DNA of 9,320 nucleotides from Acidobacteriaceae bacterium. GTDB taxonomy: Bacteria; Acidobacteriota; Terriglobia; Terriglobales; Acidobacteriaceae. The stretch covers positions 1 through 9,320 of the forward strand of contig PLHN01000535.1 in the NCBI GenBank assembly GCA_003139975.1, read 5' to 3'. Below the pieces are notes generated by a model, which did no database searches, was not told the DNA's origin, and saw only the letters and a program-made list of their open reading frames with translations. Below, piece after piece: positions 1-5,903 of the stretch. Numbering within the stretch: position 1 is the first letter of the stretch; the number at the start of each line of letters is the position of its first letter. The translations under genes and the position numbers were made by a program.

Positions 1-887
1 TAGATCGCCTGGTCCGGATCGCCGACCACAAAAACGTTGGCTCTTGCGGCGCGTGTCTCTGTTTCCGAGCCCGCCAGCAGCCCAAGGATTTCCACCTGCG
101 CGAAGTTCGCATCCTGAAATTCGTCGACCAGCAGAAATCCGATGCGGCCGCGCTCTTCTTCAAGCAACGCGGGATTGTTCTTGAGCAGATCGTGCGCGCC
201 GGTAATCATGTGGCCGAATGTGCCCAGGTTTTTCGCCCGCAGCATCTCTTCGACCTTCGCAAATACACGCGCAAGCTCGCGGCAGCGATCGAGAATTTCA
301 TCGTCCTTCAGTTCCGCTTGCTTCTTCGATTTGGCGACGCGCGGAAGTTGAATCTCGCCGCGCTCCAGGCGAGTGACATATTCGGCATATTGCTCCGGTC
401 CGACGAGCTCATCCTGGCAGCGCCGCATGAAGTCGAGCAGGTCGCTGAGGAACTGGCTGACATTGGCCGCCCGGACGAAATGCTGCAAACGCAGCTCGCG
501 GATGCGGCGGCGCAGAAATACCCACAGCTCTTTGTCGTCGAGCACTTGAAACGATGCTCCCCGCCGCTTGAGCAGGTCGTAACACCAGGCATGGAATGTG
601 CAGGTCTGCAGGCCTTCGATGTTCGTGCCTTTCAGTTCCTGGCGAACGCGGCTCTTCATTTCGTCCGCGGCATTGTCCGTATAAGTGAGGGCGAGGATCT
701 GATCGGGGCGCGCGTGCCCTTCGCGAATGAGACGGGCGATGCGCTGCACCAGAACCGTGGTCTTGCCGGTTCCCGCGCCCGCGCGAACCATCACTGGACC
801 ATGAACGTGTTCGATCGCCTCCCGCTGATGTTCATCGGGAGAAACTTTCGCGGCAGGCAGGACGGAAGAGCTCACGTGCCCGAGCAT
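1..887 (-). CDS. UvrD/PcrA-type superfamily 1 DNA helicase, N-terminal part (runs off window)
   Basis: About 295 residues of an ATP-dependent 3'-5' DNA helicase of the UvrD/Rep/PcrA family, which unwinds DNA in repair and replication restart. Seen in the translation: a Q-motif region (DEHQREAI, about 18-25), Walker A GAGTGKTT (37-44), motif Ia-like LTYTDNAADEM, TFHAWC in the next segment, Walker B/motif II VDEFQDAN (about 253-260) and motif III GDPDQAIY at the window edge. Motif Ia and II differ slightly from the usual TFTNKAA and DEYQDTN, so this may be a divergent UvrD-like paralogue rather than the housekeeping enzyme. The ATG at 887 is the only ATG/GTG/TTG start I find between the upstream rsmE stop and the conserved N-terminus; no good ribosome binding site precedes it. 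It lies 62 nt downstream of rsmE on the same strand and is probably co-transcribed. Domains 1B and 2 continue beyond position 1. Confidence 0.9.
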   Translation of the reverse strand, partial: MLGHVSSSVLPAAKVSPDEHQREAIEHVHGPVMVRAGAGTGKTTVLVQRIARLIREGHARPDQILALTYTDNAADEMKSRVRQELKGTNIEGLQTCTFHAWCYDLLKRRGASFQVLDDKELWVFLRRRIRELRLQHFVRAANVSQFLSDLLDFMRRCQDELVGPEQYAEYVTRLERGEIQLPRVAKSKKQAELKDDEILDRCRELARVFAKVEEMLRAKNLGTFGHMITGAHDLLKNNPALLEEERGRIGFLLVDEFQDANFAQVEILGLLAGSETETRAARANVFVVGDPDQAI

Positions 888-949
888 ATCAAAGGATGGT
901 GTGGAAGGGCTGTGAAAGCCGGAGACCAGGGCAACATCTAGCGCAATGT

Positions 950-1699
950 CTATTGCAGCGCGTCAAGCGCGAGGGCCGTGGCCACAATCGCGGCTGTCTC
1001 GGCTCGAAGAATTGTGCCGCCAAGGGAAGCCGCTGTCCACCCGGACTTCTGAAACCACTTCAGTTCGTCCTCGGCCCAACCACCCTCGGGCCCGATGGCG
1101 AGAATTACCTCCGAAGGGCCGTCCCCAGATCCGGAGTCGAGTAACTCGCGCAATCGGCTCGTCGTGTCGGATTCGGCGAGCACGATCTTCCTGGCACTTG
1201 TATCGGCCGCGCGGGTCGCGGCCGGCGAATTGCCGCCGCCCAGCTCTTTAAGTTTGATCGGAAGTGTAATTTCCGGCGGAGCCGCCCGCCGCGATTGCTC
1301 GGCTGCCTGCCGTACCATGCGCTGCCAGCGCTCGTGCCGCTTGCTGGCTGCCGCCGCCAGATGAGAGTCGGTGCGCCGCGCGATAAGCGGAATGATTCTT
1401 GCCACTCCCAGCTCAGTGCATTTTTCGATCGCCCACTCCATGCGGTCAAACTTGAAGATAGAGAGGACGAGCGTCAGCTGGGCAGAAGACTTGCCCGCCA
1501 GTTCCTCGCCGAGGGCAAACTCAACGCGATCCTCGGAAATGGACGTGATTCGTCCGTGCCGCACCGCATGGCCGGTTGCGATGTCGAATTCCTGCCCCAC
1601 CTGAGCGCGCAGCACGCGGCTCAAATGAAAAGCGTGCTCGCCAGTGAGGGTTGCAGTATCTCCGTGGACTTCATCGGCAATCCAGCGGCGGCGCGTCAT
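950..1699 (-). CDS. rsmE: 16S rRNA (uracil-1498-N3)-methyltransferase RsmE
   Basis: 249 residues, the usual RsmE length. The family transfers a methyl group from S-adenosylmethionine to N3 of U1498 of 16S rRNA in the cytoplasm. Visible landmarks are the N-terminal PUA-like part (HAFHLSRVLR, about 22-31), KFDRMEWAIEKCTELGV (83-99), the RW.RMVRQAAEQSRR segment (124-138), and the SPOUT-knot motifs IGPEGGW (202-208) and LGGTILRAETA (226-236), which bind the methyl donor. In many Firmicutes rsmE follows dnaJ (often after prmA) in the hrcA operon; here it follows dnaJ directly and prmA is absent. The start codon is unusual in that a heptamer repeat array occupies the bases just upstream, so no Shine-Dalgarno sequence is visible. 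Translation may depend on readthrough coupling or on another feature not seen. Confidence 0.96.
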   Translation of the reverse strand: MTRRRWIADEVHGDTATLTGEHAFHLSRVLRAQVGQEFDIATGHAVRHGRITSISEDRVEFALGEELAGKSSAQLTLVLSIFKFDRMEWAIEKCTELGVARIIPLIARRTDSHLAAAASKRHERWQRMVRQAAEQSRRAAPPEITLPIKLKELGGGNSPAATRAADTSARKIVLAESDTTSRLRELLDSGSGDGPSEVILAIGPEGGWAEDELKWFQKSGWTAASLGGTILRAETAAIVATALALDALQ

Positions 1700-1702
1700 A
1701 AG

Positions 1703-1742
1703 GCAGCTGTCAGCTCTCAGTCGTCAGCTCTCAGGTCTCAGG
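1703..1742 (-). repeat. Heptamer tandem array, left arm (dnaJ-rsmE gap)
   Basis: Read on the minus strand this is a run of 7-nt units: CTGAGAC, CTGAGAG, CTGACGA, CTGAGAG, CTGACAG and then a decayed CTGCCTT that abuts the rsmE start codon. On the plus strand it contains GTCAGCTCTCAG twice, 14 nt apart. It resembles the short heptameric repeats known from cyanobacteria and seen in other genomes. It is noncoding. Confidence 0.8.
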
Positions 1743-1783
1743 TGAAAGGCTACCGGCAATCGTACTCGGGTCAAGAGATTTTC

Positions 1784-1806
1784 CTGATGGCTGATGGCTG
1801 ACGGCT
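1784..1806 (+). repeat. Heptamer tandem array, right arm, opposite orientation
   Basis: Plus-strand units CTGATGG, CTGATGG, CTGACGG directly after the dnaJ stop. They point the opposite way from the array at 1703-1742. The two arrays are about 40 nt apart and can pair as an imperfect inverted repeat (15 of 20 positions in the best alignment I made by eye), so the dnaJ-rsmE transcript may fold into a long stem here. Confidence 0.7.
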
Positions 1807-3024
1807 TCAAGCAAACATGTCCTTCACTCTTCCCATCAGCGACCGCCGCTGCGGTTTGTTCTCGACCGGCGTCAGTTCTCCCAACTCGGCCAGCAGCTCG
1901 CGCTGTCGCTTGTTGAGCTTCCCGGGCGTCTGGATTCGCACCTCGATAAACAGATCGCCCTTGCCATGCCCGTTGAGCACGGGCACGCCTTTGCTCCGGA
2001 TGCGGAATGCCGATCCCGATTGCGTGCCTTCCGGCACTTTCAACTTGTGCTCGCCCTCAAGCGTAGGAACCACAATCTCGGTGCCCAAGGCGGCCTGCGA
2101 AAACGAAATAGGAACCACGCAGTGCAGGTCGTTGCCTTCGCGCTCAAAGAAGGAATGCTCCTTCACATGCAGCACGACATACAAGTCGCCCGCCGGGCCT
2201 CCAAAAGCGCCCGCTTCGCCCAGCCCGCCGAAGCGAATGCGTGTGCCATCTTCCACTCCCGCCGGAACCTTCGTTTCTACCACGCGCTCGCGCAACTGCC
2301 GGCCTTCGCCCTTGCACTTCGGGCACGGATCGGTAATCACCGAGCCCGCGCCCTGGCAAGTGGGGCAGGTGCGCGCGATGCTGAAAAATCCCTGCTGATA
2401 ACGCACCTGACCTCTGCCATCGCATGACCGGCAGGTCACCGGAGCCTTGCCCGCCGCCGTTCCCGATCCGCGGCAGCCGTCGCAGGTTTCGTGGCGCCGC
2501 ACTTTCACCTGTTTTTCCACGCCGAAAACTGCTTCCTCAAATTCCAGATGCAAATCTTCGCGCAGATCGGCGCCGCGTTGCGCGCGGCTGCGCCGGCGCC
2601 CGCCTCCGCCAAACATGTCGCCAAAGCCAAAGAACTCGCCGAAGATGTCGCCAAAGTCCTGGAAGATCGCCGGATCAAATCCCGCCGGCGCCGAGCTGCC
2701 GCCAACGCCCGCGTGCCCAAAGCGGTCATACAACGATCGCTTCTCGCCATCCGCAAGAATTGCGTAGGCTTCCGTTATCTCTTTGAACTTGTCTTCCGCA
2801 TCCGGATTATTGGGATTGCGGTCGGGATGGTACGTCATCGCCAGCTTGCGATACGCACTCTTGATCTCCACCTCGGTCGCCGTGCGGGTAACGCCTAGCA
2901 CCTCGTAATAATCGCGCCTTGTATTAGCGGCCAGAAACTCCCCCTGATCTTTCCCTAATTTCTTCAGTTCGTTAGTTCCCTCAGGCTTGTCCTTCCGGGC
3001 GCAGCGAGGGATTTCATGCTCCAC
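1807..3024 (-). CDS. dnaJ: Chaperone DnaJ (Hsp40)
   Basis: Co-chaperone that delivers unfolded proteins to DnaK and stimulates its ATPase. Numbering from the ATG at 3024 (405 residues): J domain from RRDYYEVLGV (36) with the HPD motif at 66-68; Gly/Phe-rich linker (about 102-141, FGDIFGEFFGFGDMFGGGG); four CxxCxGxG zinc motifs at 181, 198, 220 and 234 giving two zinc sites; then the C-terminal substrate-binding and dimerisation domains ending MGRVKDMFA. The first 30 residues are not DnaJ-like and the first dozen or so are encoded by a dispersed intergenic repeat (2988-3015). The true start may be the CTG at 2934, codon 31, which would give LAANTRRDYYEVLGV, a normal 375-residue length, with AGGGGG five bases upstream. 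No ATG, GTG or TTG exists between these points in frame. I list the ATG form but favour the shorter one. It follows grpE on the same strand; dnaK is not present. Confidence 0.97.
   Translation of the reverse strand: MEHEIPRCARKDKPEGTNELKKLGKDQGEFLAANTRRDYYEVLGVTRTATEVEIKSAYRKLAMTYHPDRNPNNPDAEDKFKEITEAYAILADGEKRSLYDRFGHAGVGGSSAPAGFDPAIFQDFGDIFGEFFGFGDMFGGGGRRRSRAQRGADLREDLHLEFEEAVFGVEKQVKVRRHETCDGCRGSGTAAGKAPVTCRSCDGRGQVRYQQGFFSIARTCPTCQGAGSVITDPCPKCKGEGRQLRERVVETKVPAGVEDGTRIRFGGLGEAGAFGGPAGDLYVVLHVKEHSFFEREGNDLHCVVPISFSQAALGTEIVVPTLEGEHKLKVPEGTQSGSAFRIRSKGVPVLNGHGKGDLFIEVRIQTPGKLNKRQRELLAELGELTPVENKPQRRSLMGRVKDMFA
2988..3015 (+). repeat. Dispersed intergenic repeat of the TTCCGAGCGCAGCGAGG type
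   Basis: The plus strand reads GTCCTTCCGGGCGCAGCGAG followed by GGATTTC. From memory this closely matches a short repeat scattered between genes of many GC-rich bacteria (core like CATTCCGAGCGCAGCGAGG). It lies in the grpE-dnaJ gap and overlaps the first codons of the long dnaJ reading frame, arguing that those codons are not translated. Identity as a repeat family is recalled, not searched. Confidence 0.6.
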
Positions 3025-3049
3025 GGAACCCTACCCACGACCCCCCGCT

Positions 3050-3664
3050 TTACCCGCTGCTGTTGCGCGCCACCCGCACCATCGCCGGACGCAGCAGCCG
3101 ATCCTTGAACTTGTACCCGCGCTGCAATTCATCCAGCACGTGATGATCCGGAACGTCGGTGGTATCCACCATTTCGATCGCCTCATGAACCCGCGGATCA
3201 AACGGCTGCCCCACGCTGGCAATCGCCTGCACGCCCGCCTTCTGCAGCGCGTCCTGAAACTGCCGATAGATGAGTTCAATCCCATTGCGGAATTCGCCAG
3301 CCTCGGCAGCGTTCTGCGAAGCCTTCAGCGCCCGCTCAAAACTGTCCAGCGCAGGCAACAGCACCTTGATGACTTCCGCCGCCGCAAACTCGCGAAACTC
3401 CTGTTGCTCACGCACCGCCCGCTTGCGCGCGTTATCAAACTCAGCCTGCAACCGTGCCACCCGGTCGAGCAGCGCATCGCGCTCGGCCTTAAGCTGTTCG
3501 ACCTCCGAAACCGCGCCCGCCCCCGCCGCCGAGTCAGCCGAAGAACGCCCAGCCGAACCACGCCCAGCCGAAGCGCCAGTCTCCGCACCGCTCTCCGCCG
3601 CCGCCGGAAGCTCGTGTTCCAAATCGAGGTTAGCTGCCTCGCTCTTTCCGTTTCGTTTCGCCAT
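3050..3664 (-). CDS. grpE: Nucleotide exchange factor GrpE
   Basis: 204 residues. GrpE releases ADP from DnaK and acts as a cytoplasmic dimer. Layout: a poorly conserved, Ala/Ser/Gly-rich N-terminal tail (1-52), a long helix likely to form the dimer coiled coil (about 53-115, with QAEFDNARKRAVREQ), and the C-terminal beta domain with the family signature VLDELQRGYKFKDRLLRPAMVRVA split over 176-199. The tail contains three pentapeptide repeats, ASAGR-GSAGR-SSADS (31-45), encoded by a 15-bp tandem DNA repeat. The ATG lies 8 nt after the hrcA stop, with GGAG overlapping the hrcA end, so translation is probably coupled to hrcA. The partner dnaK is not adjacent. Confidence 0.97.
   Translation of the reverse strand: MAKRNGKSEAANLDLEHELPAAAESGAETGASAGRGSAGRSSADSAAGAGAVSEVEQLKAERDALLDRVARLQAEFDNARKRAVREQQEFREFAAAEVIKVLLPALDSFERALKASQNAAEAGEFRNGIELIYRQFQDALQKAGVQAIASVGQPFDPRVHEAIEMVDTTDVPDHHVLDELQRGYKFKDRLLRPAMVRVARNSSG
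3535..3579. repeat. 15-bp tandem repeat inside grpE (3 copies)
   Basis: Three consecutive plus-strand units begin CAGCCGAA at 3535, 3550 and 3565 (CAGCCGAAGAACGCC, CAGCCGAACCACGCC, CAGCCGAAGCGCCAG). The repeat is in codon phase and encodes the pentapeptide repeats of the GrpE tail, which is a likely length-variable site. Confidence 0.75.
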
Positions 3665-3672
3665 ACTGCCAC

Positions 3673-4716
3673 TTACTCCGATTCATTCAAAAGTTTGTCA
3701 AACAGCCGCGTAATGTAAGACACAGCCGACATAGTGTGTTGATAGTCCAGCCGCGTCGGCCCAATCACGGCCAGAGAACCTACTACTTCGCCGCCCACCC
3801 GCGCCGGCGCCCCAATCAAAACAAAATTCTGCAACGATGACGCAGGCAGCGCCTCATCCAGCCCAATCACCACCCGCACCGCTTCCTGCCGAGTGTCGAG
3901 ATACGCGCTCAGCAGCTTCACCACTTTTTCTTTTTCCTCAAGCGTGCGCAACAGATCCTGCAGCCGGAGCCGGTCTTCCTCGCCGGTCAGCAGATTCGCC
4001 GCGCCTTCCACGAACACCGATTCCGTTCCTTCGCTCCCCGCCAGCGCTCCCTGCTTGTACAACTGCTCCAGCGATTTCATCAGCCGGTCGTACTCGCTGC
4101 GCTCACTTTCAAGGCGCCGCGCCAGCTCCGCGCGCATGTCTTCCATCGTCCAGCCGCGAAAATTTTCGTTCAGGTAGCGCGCCGCCAGGTCAAGATCGGC
4201 CTGCGGAATATCCAGCCGCAGCACGCGATCCCGCACCACTCCCGACCGCGTCACCACCACCGCCAAAACCTTCTGATCGCCAAGCCGCGAAAAGTAAACG
4301 TGCTCCAGCGCGTTGCGCGGCCCGCTGGTCGCAATCGTCACCCCAACGCTGTGCGAGATCAGCGACAGCACATGCGAGGTCCGCTCCATAAACTCCTGCA
4401 CATCCGCCACCCCGGTCAGCGTGTCCTGAATAATGCTCTCGTTCTCGCGCGACAGGTGCGCCTCGCCGCTCAGCTGCTCAACGTAATAGCGGTAAGCCTC
4501 CGGAGTGGGCACGCGCCCGGCCGAAGTGTGCGGCTGCTCCAGAAACCCCGCGTCGGTCAGGTCGGCCATCACGTTGCGAATGGTCGCGGCACTCAGCCCT
4601 TCGCGGCTGGAGCGCGCAATGGTGCGCGAGCCCACGGGTTCTCCGCTGGCAATAAAGGTCTCGACAATCGCGGTCAGGATTTCGCGTTCCCGTCCGCCCG
4701 CTGGTCCTGGTGGCAT
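3673..4716 (-). CDS. hrcA: Heat-inducible transcription repressor HrcA
   Basis: 347 residues, typical length. HrcA binds the CIRCE operator and represses chaperone genes; its activity is usually sustained by GroEL. Seen: N-terminal winged helix with REREILTAIVETFIASGEPVGS (9-30) and the recognition region LSAATIRNVMADL..AGFLEQPHTSAGRVPT (41-71), central GAF-like and insert regions, and the conserved C-terminus YQHTMSAVSYITRLFDKLL (about 326-344). It is the first gene of the minus-strand operon hrcA-grpE-dnaJ-rsmE, with the next start only 8 nt away. The ATG at 4716 fits the family N-terminus; the upstream CGGGA is a weak ribosome binding site. Its first 14 codons are duplicated at 5776-5817. 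I find no canonical CIRCE upstream, so how it autoregulates is unclear. Confidence 0.97.
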   Translation of the reverse strand: MPPGPAGGREREILTAIVETFIASGEPVGSRTIARSSREGLSAATIRNVMADLTDAGFLEQPHTSAGRVPTPEAYRYYVEQLSGEAHLSRENESIIQDTLTGVADVQEFMERTSHVLSLISHSVGVTIATSGPRNALEHVYFSRLGDQKVLAVVVTRSGVVRDRVLRLDIPQADLDLAARYLNENFRGWTMEDMRAELARRLESERSEYDRLMKSLEQLYKQGALAGSEGTESVFVEGAANLLTGEEDRLRLQDLLRTLEEKEKVVKLLSAYLDTRQEAVRVVIGLDEALPASSLQNFVLIGAPARVGGEVVGSLAVIGPTRLDYQHTMSAVSYITRLFDKLLNESE

Positions 4717-4724
4717 ATGTTCCC

Positions 4725-4768
4725 GAGGTGCAATATCCCCGAGAGTGCAAGCAAATCTCGAGGGTGCC
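4725..4768 (-). repeat. Three imperfect direct repeats (TTGCACCTC-like) before hrcA
   Basis: On the minus strand, TTGCACTC (4750-4743), TTGCACCTC (4733-4725) and a weaker GGCACCCTCG (4768-4759) are spaced 16-19 nt apart just upstream of the hrcA start. TTGCACTC resembles one half of CIRCE (TTAGCACTC), but the required inverted partner is absent and the copies are direct. This could be a diverged operator or chance. Confidence 0.35.
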
Positions 4769-4775
4769 CATCCTA

Positions 4776-4798
4776 AACGTCGCGCCCTTTGCGACGTT
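4776..4798 (-). promoter_or_regulatory. Perfect 8-bp stem-loop in hrcA leader
   Basis: AACGTCGC (4776-4783) and GCGACGTT (4791-4798) are perfect inverted repeats separated by 7 nt; allowing one bulged base they extend by TAG/CTA at the outer ends. It lies in the transcribed leader about 80 nt upstream of the hrcA ATG. Its size resembles CIRCE (9-9-9) but the sequence does not match. It may be an RNA hairpin or a non-canonical operator. It is missing from the second copy of this region at 5818-5932. Confidence 0.55.
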
Positions 4799-4878
4799 AG
4801 CGTGGGGAAGTTGACTGAACTAATAAAGGTGCCCCCTCATCGCGCTCCGAGCGTTGAGCGGGAGTCAGAAGCGCCCTC

Positions 4879-4891
4879 CTAAATACTTTAG
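4879..4891. promoter_or_regulatory. CTAAA-N3-TTTAG palindrome in hrcA leader
   Basis: CTAAA, loop TAC, TTTAG. The duplicated copy at 5850-5862 keeps both arms while one loop base differs (TTC), and the 30 bases around it match at 28 positions. Conservation of arms suggests a binding site or RNA element about 35-45 nt downstream of the hrcA transcription start. Confidence 0.4.
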
Positions 4892-4931
4892 ATGCAGAGG
4901 CTTAGATCGCGGATCCAACGCTCCTACTGCG

Positions 4932-4960
4932 ATTCTAGGGAGGACAGAGGAGGGTGTCAA
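4932..4960 (-). promoter_or_regulatory. Predicted sigma-70 promoter of the hrcA operon
   Basis: On the minus strand, TTGACA (4960-4955), a 17-nt spacer, and TAGAAT (4937-4932). This is a near-consensus housekeeping promoter facing hrcA, giving a leader of roughly 210 nt. It is not a sigma-32 type promoter. The same arrangement is repeated at 5904-5932. Confidence 0.75.
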
Positions 4961-5006
4961 GGAAGGGATGAAGCGCGGCAACTATGTAGCGCCTACCCGC
5001 GAACTA

Positions 5007-5016
5007 TGCTAATAAT
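5007..5016 (+). promoter_or_regulatory. Possible extended -10 element for the toxin-antitoxin pair
   Basis: TGCTAATAAT, a TGn-extended -10-like sequence about 22 nt before the antitoxin start, with no convincing -35 box. Weak call. Confidence 0.3.
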
Positions 5017-5025
5017 CTGGAAGTA

Positions 5026-5030
5026 GGAGG
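5026..5030 (+). promoter_or_regulatory. Ribosome binding site GGAGG for the DUF433 gene
   Basis: GGAGG with a 7-nt spacer to the ATG at 5038; a perfect Shine-Dalgarno, stronger than any other in the window, and it fixes the start. Confidence 0.8.
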
Positions 5031-5037
5031 GCGACCC

Positions 5038-5265
5038 ATGCCAGGTCTCGACTGGTCACAATGCCCTGGCGTTGAAAGCATTCCCGGCAAACTCAGCGGC
5101 GCATGGGTCTTCCGGAATAGCCGCATGCCCGTCAAACTCGTCTTCGAAAACCTGGAAGACGGCATGAGCATCGACGAGATCACAGAACAATACGACGTCA
5201 CTCGGGAACAGGTAAAAGCCGTGATCGACTTCGCCGCTCGCAGCCTCGATACGGTGGGCCGCTGA
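5038..5265 (+). CDS. DUF433-family antitoxin-like protein
   Basis: 75 residues. The central part GKLSGAWVFRNSRMPVKLVFENLEDGMSIDEITEQYDVTREQVKAVIDFAARSL has the DUF433 pattern, broken here as G-x-P..G-x-W.FR.sRmPV (17-32), the LEDGMSIDEI helix (39-48) and YDVTREQVKAVIDFA (52-66), a helix-turn-helix-like fold. DUF433 proteins are commonly found just before DUF5615 PIN-like proteins and are regarded as the antitoxin and probable DNA-binding autorepressor; function here is inferred from family and neighbour. A strong GGAGG site supports the ATG. The toxin gene starts 132 nt downstream, which is wide for such pairs. The gene lies between two copies of the hrcA upstream region and is transcribed away from hrcA. 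Confidence 0.85.
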   Translation: MPGLDWSQCPGVESIPGKLSGAWVFRNSRMPVKLVFENLEDGMSIDEITEQYDVTREQVKAVIDFAARSLDTVGR

Positions 5266-5276
5266 ATACCAGGGAG

Positions 5277-5340
5277 ATTCTCGTCAAGTGCGGCGCGGAG
5301 CTGCCTGAGCGGAGCCGAAGGGGCCCTCGCCCGCGAGAAT
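5277..5340 (+). promoter_or_regulatory. Inverted repeat between antitoxin and toxin genes
   Basis: ATTCTCG (5277-5283) and CGAGAAT (5334-5340) are perfect inverted arms enclosing a GC-rich 50-nt segment. That segment contains CTGAGCGGAGCCGAAGGG (about 5306-5323), resembling another dispersed intergenic repeat (TGAGCGGAGTCGAAGGG type, from memory). The structure could attenuate toxin expression or simply be an inserted repeat. The rest of the 132-nt gap holds no gene. Confidence 0.45.
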
Positions 5341-5397
5341 GCCGCGTCTCTATAGTGCGGTTGGGTGAAAAGGGGTGCTTGTTCAGAGGTTCCCTAA

Positions 5398-5724
5398 GTG
5401 CTGATCCTTTTCGATAACAACGTCCCGCGAGGCCTGGCCCGGACGCTTAGCGCTCATACGGTTGTAGAGGCGCGAGAGCGGGGCTGGCACTTGTTCAAGA
5501 ACGGCGACTTACTCAGTGCCGCCGAGGATGCGGCGTTCGATGTGTTGGTGACAAGCGACAAGGGCATTCAATACCAGCAGAATTTGACCGGCCGCAAACT
5601 CGCGCTGGTGGTTTTAAGTCAGGGGCGCTGGCGACTTGTTCGCCAGAAACTTGAAGCCATCGCCGCCGCCGTGGAAGCAGCCACGCCCGGCACCTACACC
5701 GATGTGGAAATACCGACCCATTGA
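5398..5724 (+). CDS. DUF5615 PIN-like toxin (putative RNase)
   Basis: 108 residues, usual family length. DUF5615 proteins are PIN-like, metal-dependent ribonuclease candidates paired with DUF433 antitoxins. Seen: LFDNNVPRGLARTL (4-17) with acidic D6, ARERGW..FKNGDLLSAAE (25-43) with D37 and E43, FDVLVTSDKGIQYQQNLTGR (47-66) with D48 and D54, then ALVVLSQGRW. The spaced acidic residues fit a PIN active site, and none of the expected ones looks lost. The start is GTG at 5398, giving VLILFDNN, with AGAGG about 10 nt upstream; no ATG is available. The wide gap to the antitoxin suggests weaker translational coupling than usual. A duplicated hrcA promoter at 5904-5932 points antisense into its 3' end. 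Target RNA is unknown. Confidence 0.87.
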   Translation: MLILFDNNVPRGLARTLSAHTVVEARERGWHLFKNGDLLSAAEDAAFDVLVTSDKGIQYQQNLTGRKLALVVLSQGRWRLVRQKLEAIAAAVEAATPGTYTDVEIPTH

Positions 5725-5775
5725 AACTTCCCCGCAGTGTCCGCCGCGCCAGCGCTCGCCTCGTTGTTTCAGGAG

Positions 5776-5817
5776 TAAGATTTCCCCCTCCCGTCCGCCC
5801 GCTGGTCCTGGTGGCAT
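5776..5817 (-). pseudogene. Duplicated hrcA 5' fragment (14 codons)
   Basis: The minus strand reads ATG then MPPGPAGGREGEIL, matching HrcA residues 1-14 with one change (R11 to G). After this the frame continues as unrelated sequence for a total of 67 codons antisense to the DUF5615 gene, with low-complexity content and no known domain. I regard it as a truncated hrcA remnant, not a gene, although it retains the ATG and an intact upstream promoter. Confidence 0.75.
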
Positions 5818-5903
5818 ATCTACCCGAGTCTGGGAGCGGAGTCGCCGCCCTAAATTCTTTAGATGCAGTGGCTTAGATTAGGATTCCACCGCAGTCTAAT
5901 GCG

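Larger units (their letters stand above)
4688..4963 (-). repeat. Direct repeat copy A: hrcA 5' end, leader and promoter
   Basis: Blocks 4688-4718 (31 nt identical to 5789-5819), 4722-4727, and 4878-4963 recur in the same order and orientation at 5776-5935. Copy A is the intact one, attached to full-length hrcA. Relative to copy B it has an extra 129 nt in the leader between the shared ATG block and the promoter. The two copies bracket the toxin-antitoxin pair. Confidence 0.85.

Noticed and set aside
192..941. 249-codon open frame on the plus strand
   Set aside because: It is the antisense shadow of the helicase gene, whose minus-strand translation carries all expected helicase motifs; the plus frame has no recognisable domain.
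1703..1806. CRISPR-like array
   Set aside because: Units are 7-nt tandem heptamers without unique spacers, and no cas genes are nearby.
2987..3718. 243-codon plus-strand frame starting MSFRAQRGISCSTE
   Set aside because: Antisense to grpE. The opening peptide is the translation of a dispersed intergenic repeat, a common false gene start.
4743..4751. CIRCE operator before hrcA
   Set aside because: GAGTGCAAG resembles one half-site, but the inverted partner at the required 9-nt distance is absent; neighbouring copies are direct repeats.
5722..5771. TGAAAC...GTTTCA inverted repeat as terminator of the toxin gene
   Set aside because: Only 6-bp arms with a 38-nt loop and no T-tract; too weak.
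5614..5817. 67-codon minus-strand frame starting MPPGPAGGRE as a real small gene
   Set aside because: Only the first 14 codons have meaning, as a copy of the hrcA start; the remainder is antisense to the DUF5615 gene and low in complexity.
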